NCBI GenBank assembly: GCA_002067565.1
Contig: MVQZ01000273.1
Span: forward strand, 1 to 12,049
Source of the DNA: Methanobacterium sp. PtaU1.Bin242
GTDB lineage: Archaea; Methanobacteriota; Methanobacteria; Methanobacteriales; Methanobacteriaceae
Length of the DNA: 12,049 bases
Reading direction: 5' to 3'
In this document: positions 1-7,190 of the stretch, piece after piece
Position numbering within the stretch: position 1 is the stretch's first letter
Layout: each line of letters begins with the position of its first letter
Translations under genes and position numbers: made by a program
Notes under the pieces: model-generated
Databases searched by the model: none
What the model was told of the DNA's origin: nothing
What the model saw: the letters and a program-made list of their open reading frames with translations, nothing else

Positions 1-258
1 AAAACTCGAAGTCCAACTAAACACTCCTGTATTGGGGTTTAATATTGATCCAGATGGTAATCCGGTAGCGCTGTAAGTCAATACTTCACCAGCATCAGGA
101 TCACTACCCAGTAAAGTGAATGTTAACAACTGATTTTCATTAACAACTTTATCACCAACTGAATTTAAAGTAGGGGCCCGATTCACATTATTCACGTTAA
201 TAGTGATGGTTTTACTGTTGGATAAGTTCCCGTCAGTCACAGTAAAAGTCACCGGTTT
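1..258 (-). pseudogene. Fragment of an Ig/cadherin-like repeat surface protein (partial, no start)
   Basis: Read leftward from about position 252, this frame is open to the window edge. It gives a typical bacterial/archaeal Ig-like or cadherin-like repeat: [20 protein letters not shown] closing one domain, a linker VNNVNRAPTL, then the start of the next domain with the DPDAGEVLTYSATGLPSG and NPNTGVFSW signatures of the He_PIG/cadherin-like class. Such domains occur in tandem in secreted adhesin-like proteins of methanogens. The fragment lacks a start codon with a ribosome binding site and a signal peptide. Its frame is closed by a TGA at 277-279, inside sequence that reads as a TetR regulator in another frame. 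It therefore looks like the internal or C-terminal part of a surface protein cut off at a junction near 255. The gene continues beyond the window, so its length is unknown. The domain class is clear; the exact protein is not. Confidence 0.6.
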
Positions 259-394
259 TAAATTTTCTATATATGGTCATCTCAGTAAAACCAGATTCAG
301 CTGCTATAACTCTGGTGGTAGTACCAACATATCCTTTTTCACAAAACAATTTTAAGGCAATTTCAAGAATTTTTTGTTCTGTATCATCAGCCAT
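233..394 (-). pseudogene. Truncated TetR-family transcriptional regulator (DNA-binding head only)
   Basis: An ATG at 394 opens a 53-codon frame whose first 45 or so residues are a clear TetR_N helix-turn-helix: [20 protein letters not shown] followed by [20 protein letters not shown]. Full TetR proteins are about 190-210 residues long and bind a ligand through the part after this domain. Here the reading breaks off after TIYRKFK, continues with eight unrelated residues (TGDFYCDW-like read-through is not seen; the tail is TGDFYCD) and stops at TGA 233-235. That tail is an out-of-frame reading of the Ig-like repeat fragment. The ligand-binding and dimer domain is gone, so this is probably a dead remnant created by a deletion or rearrangement, unless the junction is an assembly error. 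No strong ribosome binding site precedes the ATG. An imperfect palindrome at 439-461 could have been its operator. Confidence 0.7.
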
Positions 395-438
395 ATAACC
401 AATTATGACTTTTAGGCCTTAATGTAGTTATCATTTTT

Positions 439-461
439 ATTGATATGAACATCTAATCAAT
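439..461. promoter_or_regulatory. Imperfect palindrome upstream of the TetR remnant, possible operator
   Basis: A 23-bp imperfect palindrome with perfect 6-bp arms (ATTGAT at 439-444 and ATCAAT at 456-461) and partly matching inner bases lies 45-67 bases upstream of the TetR-like ATG. TetR proteins often bind such palindromes in their own promoter region. The surroundings are A+T rich, so chance is a real alternative. Confidence 0.25.
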
Positions 462-597
462 CTATTATCAAAATCACAAGCACTGTTAGCACGTTTCCCA
501 CTCCATATACTAATAAAAAAAGTATAAAATTGTTTCTTGTTTTATTACTAAAACAAAATATTATTGAAAATAATAAAAATAATACAAAAAATGAAAA

Positions 598-620
598 AAT
601 TAATTTAAAAAAAAAGAAAG
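598..620 (-). terminator. T-rich terminator of the thermosome gene
   Basis: Just beyond the thermosome stop codon, the minus strand carries a T run (complement of the A run at 608-616), followed by further T clusters toward 560. Archaeal RNA polymerase stops at such T-rich stretches without needing a hairpin. No strong stem is visible here. Confidence 0.45.
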
Positions 621-629
621 TTTAAGAAG

Positions 630-2282
630 TTACATCATCGGTGGCATTCCGCCCATTCCACCCATTCCTGGTGGCATGCCTTCCATTCCTTCCATATCCG
701 GCTCCCGGGCACTGGTGGATGCGATCATGTCATCGATTCTGAGGATCATCTCTGCTGCTTCTGCTGCAGATTGGATGGCCTGTTTTTTAACCCGGTGGGG
801 CTCGATTACCGTGGCGTGTTTCATGTTAGCCACTTTACCCTGGAAGATGTCCAGTCCCATGTAGGGGGATTTTTCCTGGGCTGCTCTAATATCCACCAGA
901 ACATCAATGCTGTCCATTCCAGCATTTTCTGCCAGGGTTTTTGGGACTATTTCCAGTGCTTGGGCAAAGGCTGAAACCGCCAGTTGCTCTCTTCCGCTGA
1001 TAGTGTCCGCATAATCTTTAAGACCTTTAGCTATAGCCATCTCTGGTGCTCCTCCTCCAGCAACAACTTTGCGGTCTTCTAAAGTGGCAGCGACTACACC
1101 TATGGCATCTTCAACAGCTCTTTCCACTTCTTCAGCCACATGCTTGGTACTTCCTCTTAAAATAATGGAAACCGCTTTGGGATCAGGACTTTCTTCTACA
1201 AATATCAGGACTTCATCGAAAACCTTTTTCTCATAGACCATTCCTGCAGTTCCCAGGTCTTCAGCACTAAGATCTTCAATGTTGGTTGCCAGATTAGCTC
1301 CAGTTGCCCTTTCTAATCTTTCCATATCTGATTTTCTAACCCTTTTAACAGCGAAAACTCCCTCACGGGCCAGGTAATGCTGTGCCAGGTCATCAATTCC
1401 TTTCTGGCAGAAAATAATATTGGCTCCAGTTGCGAGGATTTTTTCCACCATATCCCGTACCATGGCTTCTTCCTGTTCAATGAATGCTTGCATCTGGTTA
1501 GGGTCGGTGAGTTTGATTTTTGCATCGGTTTCCAGGTCTTTAACTTCCACCGGATATTTCAACAGTGCGATTTTGGCATCCTGCACCTTTTTAGGCATGG
1601 ACTGGTCGATTCTGCTTTTGTCAATTACCACTCCTTTGACTATCTGTGAATCTTCCACAGTGGCTCCCTGGATTCTGTGGATGTTTATATGGTCTTTGTC
1701 CACTTCTCCATCTTCTTCCACCTGTTTCACTGCGGTTACAATGAGTTCGGCAAGTGGTTTTCTGGCTTTTTCAGTGCCTTTACCAGTCATGGCAGTCATA
1801 GCAACCTCCAGTAAGGTTTCCCTATCATTTCGTTCAAGGGTAATATCGTTCAGGATTTCCAATGCTTTAGCAGCTGCTCTGCGGTATCCCATAGAAATAA
1901 TGGTGGGATGCACGTCCTGTTCCAGCAGATCTTCTGCTTTTTTAAGTAATTCTCCGGCTATAATCACTGCGGTGGTGGTTCCGTCTCCCACTTCATCTTC
2001 CTGGGTCTTGGCCACTTCCACCAGCATTTTAGCGGCAGGATGTTCAATGTCCATCTCTCTCAGGATGGTGACACCATCATTAGTTACCACAATATCCCCT
2101 AAGGAGTCCACAAGCATTTTATCCATTCCTTTAGGACCTAAAGTGGTTCTAATGGTCTCTGCAAGTACTTTACCTGCCATTATGTTCATTCTTTGAGCAT
2201 CTCTTCCTAAAAGTCTGTTAGTACCTTCAGGTAAAATTAATATCGGCTGGCCTTGTTGGCCTTGACCTCCAAACTGTGCCAC
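630..2282 (-). CDS. thsA: Thermosome subunit (group II chaperonin)
   Basis: Cytosolic ATP-driven chaperonin that folds proteins inside a double ring, the archaeal relative of CCT/TRiC. The 550 residues match the usual family length. Visible signatures are [10 protein letters not shown] (25-34), the nucleotide-binding [10 protein letters not shown] (48-57), NDGVTIL with Asp69, GDGTTTA with the catalytic Asp100, and the late [10 protein letters not shown]. The C-terminus is the Gly-Met-rich tail ([19 protein letters not shown]) that projects into the cavity. The start is a GTG at 2282, preceded by a near-perfect ribosome binding site GGAGATGAT (2286-2294). An ATG overlapping it is out of frame. 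A TATA element lies at 2336-2345. Methanobacteriales often have more than one subunit gene, so the choice of symbol (thsA or thsB) is not certain from one window. Nothing suggests damage. Confidence 0.97.
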   Translation of the reverse strand: MAQFGGQGQQGQPILILPEGTNRLLGRDAQRMNIMAGKVLAETIRTTLGPKGMDKMLVDSLGDIVVTNDGVTILREMDIEHPAAKMLVEVAKTQEDEVGDGTTTAVIIAGELLKKAEDLLEQDVHPTIISMGYRRAAAKALEILNDITLERNDRETLLEVAMTAMTGKGTEKARKPLAELIVTAVKQVEEDGEVDKDHINIHRIQGATVEDSQIVKGVVIDKSRIDQSMPKKVQDAKIALLKYPVEVKDLETDAKIKLTDPNQMQAFIEQEEAMVRDMVEKILATGANIIFCQKGIDDLAQHYLAREGVFAVKRVRKSDMERLERATGANLATNIEDLSAEDLGTAGMVYEKKVFDEVLIFVEESPDPKAVSIILRGSTKHVAEEVERAVEDAIGVVAATLEDRKVVAGGGAPEMAIAKGLKDYADTISGREQLAVSAFAQALEIVPKTLAENAGMDSIDVLVDIRAAQEKSPYMGLDIFQGKVANMKHATVIEPHRVKKQAIQSAAEAAEMILRIDDMIASTSAREPDMEGMEGMPPGMGGMGGMPPMM

Positions 2283-2335
2283 ATTATCATCTCCATATTA
2301 TCTCTTTTTTGTAATTTATCAGTGGGTTAGAGGTT

Positions 2336-2345
2336 CTATAAATAG
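2336..2345 (-). promoter_or_regulatory. TATA box of the thermosome gene
   Basis: On the minus strand this reads CTATTTATAG, about 55-60 bases upstream of the GTG start. That would place transcription initiation near 2314 and leave a leader of about 30 bases carrying the ribosome binding site. No known heat-shock operator is recognised nearby. Confidence 0.5.
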
Positions 2346-2448
2346 TTTACCCCTAATCGGATTCTATTAAGTTAACAATGATATTATTAAAAAAAAATTA
2401 TTTATATGTAATAATGATCCATAACTCATTAGTACTTACATCAGAAAA

Positions 2449-2457
2449 TTATATTTT
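2449..2457 (+). promoter_or_regulatory. TATA-like element before the 41-residue membrane protein
   Basis: TTATATTTT sits about 50 bases upstream of the ATG at 2506, behind an A-rich stretch. Initiation near 2477 would give a leader of about 30 bases. A second candidate, TATTTATAT at 2399-2407, would give a longer leader. The region is so A+T rich that either may be chance. Confidence 0.3.
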
Positions 2458-2505
2458 AGTATTACTAGATTAATAAAAAGTGATTAAAAAAATATAGGGA
2501 AAATC

Positions 2506-2631
2506 ATGGTAGCAACCGTAACTACTACCACCACTACAGTAACAACAACCCAATTATTATTAGGCCTAATTCTTTTTCTCTTAATTATAGGGCTAATCAT
2601 AATATATTATAAAACTCTAAAAAATAACTAA
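2506..2631 (+). CDS. Small threonine-rich single-span membrane protein (41 aa)
   Basis: ATG 2506 to TAA 2629-2631 gives 41 residues. The first 15 are MVATVTTTTTTVTTT, almost all threonine and valine. Residues 17-35 (from LLLGLILFLLIIG to IIIYY) form one strong transmembrane helix, and the tail KTLKNN is short and basic. By the positive-inside rule the Thr-rich head should face outside and the tail the cytosol. Threonine is spelled with mixed ACT, ACC and ACA codons rather than a simple repeat, which favours real coding. The ribosome binding site is weak (GGGA about 8 bases upstream of the ATG). The gene sits between thermosome (divergent) and the deformylase-like gene, which converges on it with a 14-base gap. 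I recognise no family. An outward Thr-rich stretch could be a glycosylation target, but that is inference. Confidence 0.5.
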   Translation: MVATVTTTTTTVTTTQLLLGLILFLLIIGLIIIYYKTLKNN

Positions 2632-2645
2632 AGCAGTTATTTTTC

Positions 2646-3188
2646 TTAATCCTCCATCTTGTAACTGAAATCCCACAATGATTTCCCACCAACCTTCTCA
2701 GATCCAGTTAAATGATCCATCTCATGAGAAACGCCGAACGCAGACGATCCCTCAAAGGATAAAGGCCCTTTAACCCGTTTTATGGTAATTTTTAATGTTT
2801 TTGGATTTAAAACCGCCTTTATAATGTCTTCTCCATCAACTTCGATTTTGAAGGGTCTTTCCACTATCTCCCGTTCTTTTTTCTGGCTGCATTTCTCCAG
2901 ACGATAAACCTGACCTTCTTTGGTTAATATTTGAGGATTTAAAAAAAGGAAAATAACCTCCTGGGTATAACCAACCATCCTCTCGGGGTCATACCGTGTT
3001 AATTTATCTTTTACTGCCAATACTTTGGTAGATTCTGTCTGGAAACTCCAGTCCCCTCCGAACTTCAGAGAAAAAAGCAAAGGTAGGAAAATTTCTGATT
3101 TAATTCCCAATTTCTTTATTATTTTCTGTTCTTGAAGGCTGAAGGCTAACTGTTTTTTTAGTTTATCATATATATCAGAACAGTCCAA
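2646..3188 (-). CDS. Peptide-deformylase-like metalloprotein
   Basis: The 180-residue product resembles peptide deformylase (PF01327). Visible are FLNPQI (83-88), matching the INPEI strand, LEKCS (97-101, Cys100) at the place of the EGCLS metal-binding motif, VERPFKIEV after it, and HEMDHLTG (155-162), matching HExDHLxG with two His ligands (155, 159) and the catalytic Glu156. The N-terminal GxGLAAxQ motif is not recognisable, so activity on formyl-methionine is uncertain. Archaea start proteins with unformylated methionine, so the substrate may be something else. The frame opens right after a TAA with a TTG at 3200, but I prefer the TTG at 3188 because GGGTG (3194-3198) lies 5 bases before it. 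The gene follows cpgS by about 90 bases and may be partly cotranscribed, although TTTTATACC upstream could be its own TATA box. The fold assignment is moderately sure; the function is not. Confidence 0.7.
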   Translation of the reverse strand: MDCSDIYDKLKKQLAFSLQEQKIIKKLGIKSEIFLPLLFSLKFGGDWSFQTESTKVLAVKDKLTRYDPERMVGYTQEVIFLFLNPQILTKEGQVYRLEKCSQKKEREIVERPFKIEVDGEDIIKAVLNPKTLKITIKRVKGPLSFEGSSAFGVSHEMDHLTGSEKVGGKSLWDFSYKMED

Positions 3189-3248
3189 TGAATCACCCAA
3201 TTATTTTGAGTCCACAAATCACTTATAACTTTGAATCCAATAAATCAC
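3171..3248. repeat. Three imperfect tandem copies of a 26-bp unit at the deformylase-like gene start
   Basis: On the minus strand the hexamer GTGATT recurs exactly every 26 bases (3248-3243, 3222-3217, 3196-3191). It is followed each time by a related stretch: TATTGGATTCAAA, TGTGGACTCAAA and CATTGGACTGTT. The third copy supplies the ribosome binding site and the TTG start of the deformylase-like gene, so the repeat may be a stack of duplicated initiation signals or a binding site. Confidence 0.6.
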
Positions 3249-3278
3249 CCTGTTTGAAGGTATAAAACACTTTCAGGA

Positions 3279-4661
3279 TCATTTTTTTCCATTAAAAGAA
3301 GTGATAGCATCATTCACCACACTTATTATGGAATCATCGAGATCTGGGTAAGCTCCCTCAATAACCTTGGGTATATTATCACAATATACCACTTCTAATC
3401 CTGCTTTAAGAGCGTCTTTGGTTGCTACATCCACTGCTGCTGCCTTTAACTCGGTTAACATAACATCCGCTTTGTCTATATATTTTTCAATATCCTTCTG
3501 TAATAGGGGTCGGTTGGAGAGGTGTGGTGTGGTTCCCACCACTTTGCAGTTGTAGTTATCCTCGAGATATTCTATTAAAACTTCTTTCACTGAATCTGGA
3601 GCGGTGGTGGCAAATAGAACTTTTTTATTCTCGATGTTTTCCAGGGGTTTTGGTCTAAATACTGTGGATATGATGGTTGCTTGGGGGTTGATCTTTTTTA
3701 TAAATTTTTCTATGCTTTCAATCTTTACCGGGCTGGCCATGGGCATTTCACACATGGTTATTATCACCAGATCAGCCATTTCTATTCTGAAGGGTCCGAA
3801 AAATTTTTCAATATTTATCATGGGCTGATTAGCACCGACCAGCACTATGTGTTTGTCAGTTACAATGGGGGGTATGGCCGCTCCACTGCCTTCCATGATC
3901 ACGAAGTCCGCCTCAACTTCATTGGCCATCATAGCTCCTTTTTTCATATTTGTTATGAAAACATTCCCCACCATACCGCCGCCACATCTTCTGCATCCTA
4001 TGGTGAGTATTCGGCTCATCAGCGCATCTTCCCAGTGGTCTGATGCTGCATGAATTCCTTTATCTGATTGTTCCATTAAAAATTGGGGAGTGATTCGTAT
4101 CTGGTCACCTCTGACGATCTCAGGTTCTTCAGGACCTCCCCTTCCCATAGCCACCACGCAGGGGTTGTATTGTTTTTTATGAATAATTCTGGCTGCGTAT
4201 GCTGATACCGCGGTCTTACCTATTCTTTTTCCTGTGCCCAATATCTTCAGGGACGGTTTTTTGAGTAAATCATATTCAATGAGGGGATAAAATTTAAAAT
4301 CCGGTCCTTCGTAGGGGATTCCCATGGAAATGACGACTGTTGCTATTTTAAACCGTTTAGAATAATCAACTACCGGTTCATCGCTTAAATCCATTACCAC
4401 ATCAGCATCATATTTCTTTATCATTTCTTCGATGAGATCATATGGTATTTTGTGGTGATCAGGCCCAAAATGTACTGATCTGCCCAGTTCTTCTTCAATA
4501 ATTTCTGTAGAGGTTTCTCTTAACTTTTCTGTTCCTCCAATAAATACCACAGCCACTACTTCATTGTACTCCAGACTGTCTAAAGTATCCAGTGCAGACT
4601 TTGTAACAGGGATATAATGTTCCCCATCCACCAAACAAACCATTTTTCTTAAACCATCCAT
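3279..4661 (-). CDS. cpgS: Cyclic 2,3-diphosphoglycerate synthetase
   Basis: ATP-dependent cytosolic enzyme that closes 2,3-diphosphoglycerate into cyclic 2,3-diphosphoglycerate (cDPG). cDPG is the potassium-associated solute, phosphate reserve and protein stabiliser of Methanobacteriales and Methanopyrus. The 460 residues fit the family. Visible features are an N-terminal [12 protein letters not shown] strand region, a P-loop-like [10 protein letters not shown] (142-151), [11 protein letters not shown] (173-183), a [10 protein letters not shown] segment with Cys223 and Cys226, and the GSGAAIPP loop. The ATG at 4661 is preceded by GGAGATG (4669-4675) at good spacing and by a TATA box at 4691-4700. 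An in-frame Met7 is a less likely start, since the ribosome binding site fits the first ATG. A 2-phosphoglycerate kinase is needed to make the substrate and is not encoded in this window. The gene appears intact. Confidence 0.93.
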   Translation of the reverse strand: MDGLRKMVCLVDGEHYIPVTKSALDTLDSLEYNEVVAVVFIGGTEKLRETSTEIIEEELGRSVHFGPDHHKIPYDLIEEMIKKYDADVVMDLSDEPVVDYSKRFKIATVVISMGIPYEGPDFKFYPLIEYDLLKKPSLKILGTGKRIGKTAVSAYAARIIHKKQYNPCVVAMGRGGPEEPEIVRGDQIRITPQFLMEQSDKGIHAASDHWEDALMSRILTIGCRRCGGGMVGNVFITNMKKGAMMANEVEADFVIMEGSGAAIPPIVTDKHIVLVGANQPMINIEKFFGPFRIEMADLVIITMCEMPMASPVKIESIEKFIKKINPQATIISTVFRPKPLENIENKKVLFATTAPDSVKEVLIEYLEDNYNCKVVGTTPHLSNRPLLQKDIEKYIDKADVMLTELKAAAVDVATKDALKAGLEVVYCDNIPKVIEGAYPDLDDSIISVVNDAITSFNGKK

Positions 4662-4690
4662 ACTATGACATCTCCAAAAAAATTCAGTTA

Positions 4691-4700
4691 TTTATATAAT
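4691..4700 (-). promoter_or_regulatory. TATA box of cpgS
   Basis: The minus strand reads ATTATATAAA, centred about 34 bases upstream of the cpgS ATG. Initiation near 4670 would give a very short leader of about 10 bases. The spacing is that of archaeal TBP/TFB promoters. Confidence 0.5.
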
Positions 4701-5091
4701 AAAATAAGTGCTTAATTTAAAATTTATCCTTAAATTGATATATTACATTATAAAGGATAGATAAATCTTAAATTGATAAGTTTAATTTGTTTAATAATAA
4801 TTATTTATATTGCAGAATAATTACACTATTGGGCCATTATTATTCATTTTAGGCATTATATTCATTATTTTATTATAAATTATTTTAGTGTATTGTCTGC
4901 CTATTATTTATTATGAGTATGATATGTCTTAATAAACAATTTTTTAAAGGTTATTGATAGTATAATATTTATCTTGTTAATAAAACTATTAAAATTATTA
5001 AAACATTATCATTACAAAATGATCCCATTATAAATTATTAACTCTAATTAAGAAGGATCGGGTTTTACATATTCCATTTTTTTTGAAGTTT
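4701..5091. other. A+T-rich spacer with a direct repeat and hairpin, no convincing gene
   Basis: About 390 bases of extremely A+T-rich DNA separate cpgS from the UPF0058 gene. At the cpgS end, CTTAAATTGATA occurs twice (4729-4740 and 4767-4778). Between the copies, ATTTATCCTT can pair with AAGGATagATAAAT, forming a possible hairpin. A 22-residue hydrophobic frame begins at a TTG at 4810 but lacks a ribosome binding site. No RNA gene or CRISPR repeat is seen. Confidence 0.5.
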
Positions 5092-5415
5092 TTACATTTT
5101 GATTTTATTATATTTCAAAGATCCATCATCCTGATATCGTATAAGTTCCCTTTTGGATCGTTTAACCAGTTCAGAAAGGCCGTTAGAGATGTTAGAGGAT
5201 GTTCCTCCATTGTTATTGGCAAGTATCTCTGAAATTGTGGTGGATAATACAAAAATAGCATATTTATGTTCGGCCTTAGTTCGATGGATATGGTGGGGAC
5301 TTATGTTTAGACAGAGATAATCCTTACACTCCTCCTTTAGCTCATATTCTTCATCCATATTTTTTAAAACATATACCAAAAACTGATGTAATTGTATGAG
5401 TTCGTCCTTATACAT
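5092..5415 (-). CDS. UPF0058 family protein
   Basis: A small soluble protein of a family (PF01893) widespread in Euryarchaeota and of unknown biochemical function. The recognisable core is MYKDELIQLHQFLVYVLKNM at the N-terminus, then LCLNISPHHIHRTKAEHKYA and FVLSTTISEIL, with the His-rich ISPHHIHR and the AEHK segment most typical. I place the start at the ATG at 5415 (107 residues) because family members begin with M-x-KDELI and AGGTG (5425-5429) lies 9 bases upstream. The alternative GTG at 5427, which would add four residues (MSDN), overlaps that ribosome binding site. The gene is divergent from hisD, with about 270 bases between them. A TATTT-like element near 5504-5512 on the minus strand may be its promoter. 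No metal-binding or catalytic set can be assigned with confidence. Confidence 0.88.
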   Translation of the reverse strand: MYKDELIQLHQFLVYVLKNMDEEYELKEECKDYLCLNISPHHIHRTKAEHKYAIFVLSTTISEILANNNGGTSSNISNGLSELVKRSKRELIRYQDDGSLKYNKIKM

Positions 5416-5648
5416 ATTATCTGACACCTTTTACAAGTTTAAGCAAGTTAAAGAAAGCATGTTAGTATTTCATTCGAGTGGGGGTGGATGTCAACAGATA
5501 AAAAAATATAAATGCGGAAATTGTTATGACCAAGTATTTATTATTAACCAAATGCACATGCCCAACTATACTATTGATAAATTGTTGTAAATAAAGGTTT
5601 TGACCATCACCATTAATAGGAATAACCGATAAAAACTAACAATAACTA

Positions 5649-5658
5649 GGATATTTAA
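5649..5658 (+). promoter_or_regulatory. TATA-like element of hisD
   Basis: GGATATTTAA lies about 30-39 bases before the hisD ATG. Initiation near 5680 would leave a leader of only about 8 bases, and GTGAT (5680-5684) would be too close for ordinary ribosome binding, so translation may be nearly leaderless. Confidence 0.3.
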
Positions 5659-5687
5659 CCTCAAACCAGGAAACACTTTGTGATAGG

Positions 5688-6977
5688 ATGAAAATCATTG
5701 AATTAAAAGAACTTAAAATAGAAGATAGAATAAGACTTCTGGAAAGGTCTCAGATAAATGCAGAAGGAGTTATAAACACTGTTAGTAATATAATAAGTGA
5801 TATTAGTCACAATGGAGATCGATCCCTACGATATTACAGCGAAAAATTTGATGGTGTAAAACTGGAAGATTTCCGGGTGCCAGAAGAGTATGTAAAAAGT
5901 AGTGCAGAACACATAGATGCTAAATTGATGGATAATCTTTTAAAGGCCGCAGAAAACATAAGAATATTCCACAGTGGGCAAATTCCACCAGAATGGGTTT
6001 GTAATGTGAATGAGGGTATATCCGCTGGCCAGATTATTCGTCCTATGGATACTGTGGGTTGTTATATACCTGGAGGAAGGGCAGTTTATCTCTCCACCAT
6101 CCTTATGACAGTCATACCAGCTAAAATAGCAGGAGTTCCCCGGGTTATCTGCTGCACCCCCCCAGATAGTAAGGGTCAGGTTAAAGATGAAATACTGGCT
6201 GCAGCAAGCATTGCTGGTGCCGATGAAATATACTGTGTTGGGGGTGCACAGGCCATTGCAGCCATGGCCTATGGAACTGAAACCATACCTCCGGTCGATA
6301 AAATAGTGGGCCCGGGGAACATATTCGTTACCACGGCCAAGAAGCTGGTATATGGAGAAGTGGATATTGATTTTCCAGCAGGACCATCTGAAGTTCTTAT
6401 TATTGCAGATAAACAGGCCAATCCTGAACTGGTAGCTCTGGATATGATGGCCCAGGCAGAACATGACCCTGATGCTGCATCTGTACTGGTTACCACTTCA
6501 AATGAACTGGCTAAAGCAGTGCTAAAGTTTATAGATGTTGAAATCAAATTCGCCCCCCGAAAGGAGATAATTAATGAATCATTAAAGAAATACGGAAGGA
6601 TTATCCTGGCGGACAATCTGATGGAGGCTGCTGAATTCTCTAATCAGTACGCTCCTGAACATCTGATGATCATGACCGAAACACCTGAAAAGGTTCTGGA
6701 AAATATAAAAAATGCCGGTTCAATATTTTTAGGAGAATTAACCCCTGTGGCTGCAGGAGATTATGGATCAGGCACCAACCATGTTTTACCAACATCAGGA
6801 TGCGCCCGTTTCTATGCCGGTCTTTCCACCGAATCCTTCCTCAAAAAACCCACCGTTCAACGCTTATCCCCCAAAGGGTTAAAAAATCTGGAAGAAGTGG
6901 TAATTACCCTAGCCCAGTATGAAGGGCTTTACACCCACGCTGAATCCTTTAAAAGACGCCTGAAGAATATTAAATAA
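5688..6977 (+). CDS. hisD: Histidinol dehydrogenase
   Basis: Zinc enzyme catalysing the last two steps of histidine synthesis, oxidising L-histidinol to L-histidine with two NAD+. The 429 residues match the family. All expected active-site residues are visible: the zinc ligands Gln256 and His259 in AQAEHDPD, the general-base pair Glu324-His325 in APEHL, zinc ligand Asp358 in [13 protein letters not shown], and zinc ligand His417 in YTHAES near the C-terminus. Other signatures are [14 protein letters not shown] and VDKIVGPGN, plus [11 protein letters not shown]. The ATG at 5688 gives the normal N-terminus MKIIELKEL. No other his gene is nearby, so this is a scattered histidine gene as is common in archaea. 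It is followed by 213 bases of A+T-rich spacer before aspS and is probably transcribed alone. Confidence 0.96.
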   Translation: MKIIELKELKIEDRIRLLERSQINAEGVINTVSNIISDISHNGDRSLRYYSEKFDGVKLEDFRVPEEYVKSSAEHIDAKLMDNLLKAAENIRIFHSGQIPPEWVCNVNEGISAGQIIRPMDTVGCYIPGGRAVYLSTILMTVIPAKIAGVPRVICCTPPDSKGQVKDEILAAASIAGADEIYCVGGAQAIAAMAYGTETIPPVDKIVGPGNIFVTTAKKLVYGEVDIDFPAGPSEVLIIADKQANPELVALDMMAQAEHDPDAASVLVTTSNELAKAVLKFIDVEIKFAPRKEIINESLKKYGRIILADNLMEAAEFSNQYAPEHLMIMTETPEKVLENIKNAGSIFLGELTPVAAGDYGSGTNHVLPTSGCARFYAGLSTESFLKKPTVQRLSPKGLKNLEEVVITLAQYEGLYTHAESFKRRLKNIK

Positions 6978-7190
6978 AATATGGAAAATATTAGAATTAA
7001 TTAAAAATGGAACTTAATATCAGGAAAATATTCGTTATAATAATAAAATATAGAATTAATTTAAATAGGGATTTCAAGAAGAATAATATATTAATAGAAT
7101 AAATATCTATTACACCAAAAATTCAATTTTCTATTTTATTTCTATAATTTAAAATTAAAGAATTTTAAAGATGTTTAGAGGTGAATCACA
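6978..7190 (+). promoter_or_regulatory. hisD-aspS spacer with the aspS TATA element and ribosome binding site
   Basis: The spacer is A+T rich, with short direct repeats: GGAAAATATT at 6983 and 7023, AGAATTAATT at 6993 and 7052. A TATA-like CTATAATTTA (7142-7151) would start transcription around 7170-7175. GAGGTGA (7178-7184) lies 6 bases before the TTG and decides that start. T-rich patches at 7128-7148 could end the hisD transcript. Confidence 0.4.

Noticed and set aside
1420..2196. A 258-codon open frame on the plus strand
   Set aside because: It lies wholly antisense to the thermosome gene, is serine-rich as expected from complement codons, and has no ribosome binding site or recognisable domain.
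4810..4878. A 22-residue hydrophobic frame starting at TTG (reads QNNYTIGPLLFILGIIF)
   Set aside because: No ribosome binding site, rare start codon, very short, and in A+T-rich DNA hydrophobic residues are expected by chance; kept only as a note in the spacer entry.
4701..5091. A hidden tRNA, small RNA or CRISPR array in the longest spacer
   Set aside because: No cloverleaf, no G+C-rich island and no regularly spaced repeats were seen.
5396..5590. A 64-codon plus-strand frame with a KCGNC motif between the UPF0058 gene and hisD
   Set aside because: It overlaps the start of the UPF0058 gene in antisense, has no ribosome binding site, and resembles no zinc-ribbon pattern beyond one CxxC.
5940..6464. 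A 174-codon frame antisense to hisD
   Set aside because: It is a shadow of hisD, which has every catalytic residue in place; the antisense product has no domain.
6983..7061. Possible regulatory repeats (GGAAAATATT and AGAATTAATT, each twice)
   Set aside because: The two pairs have different spacings (40 and 59 bases) and lie in low-complexity A/T sequence, so chance is the simpler reading.
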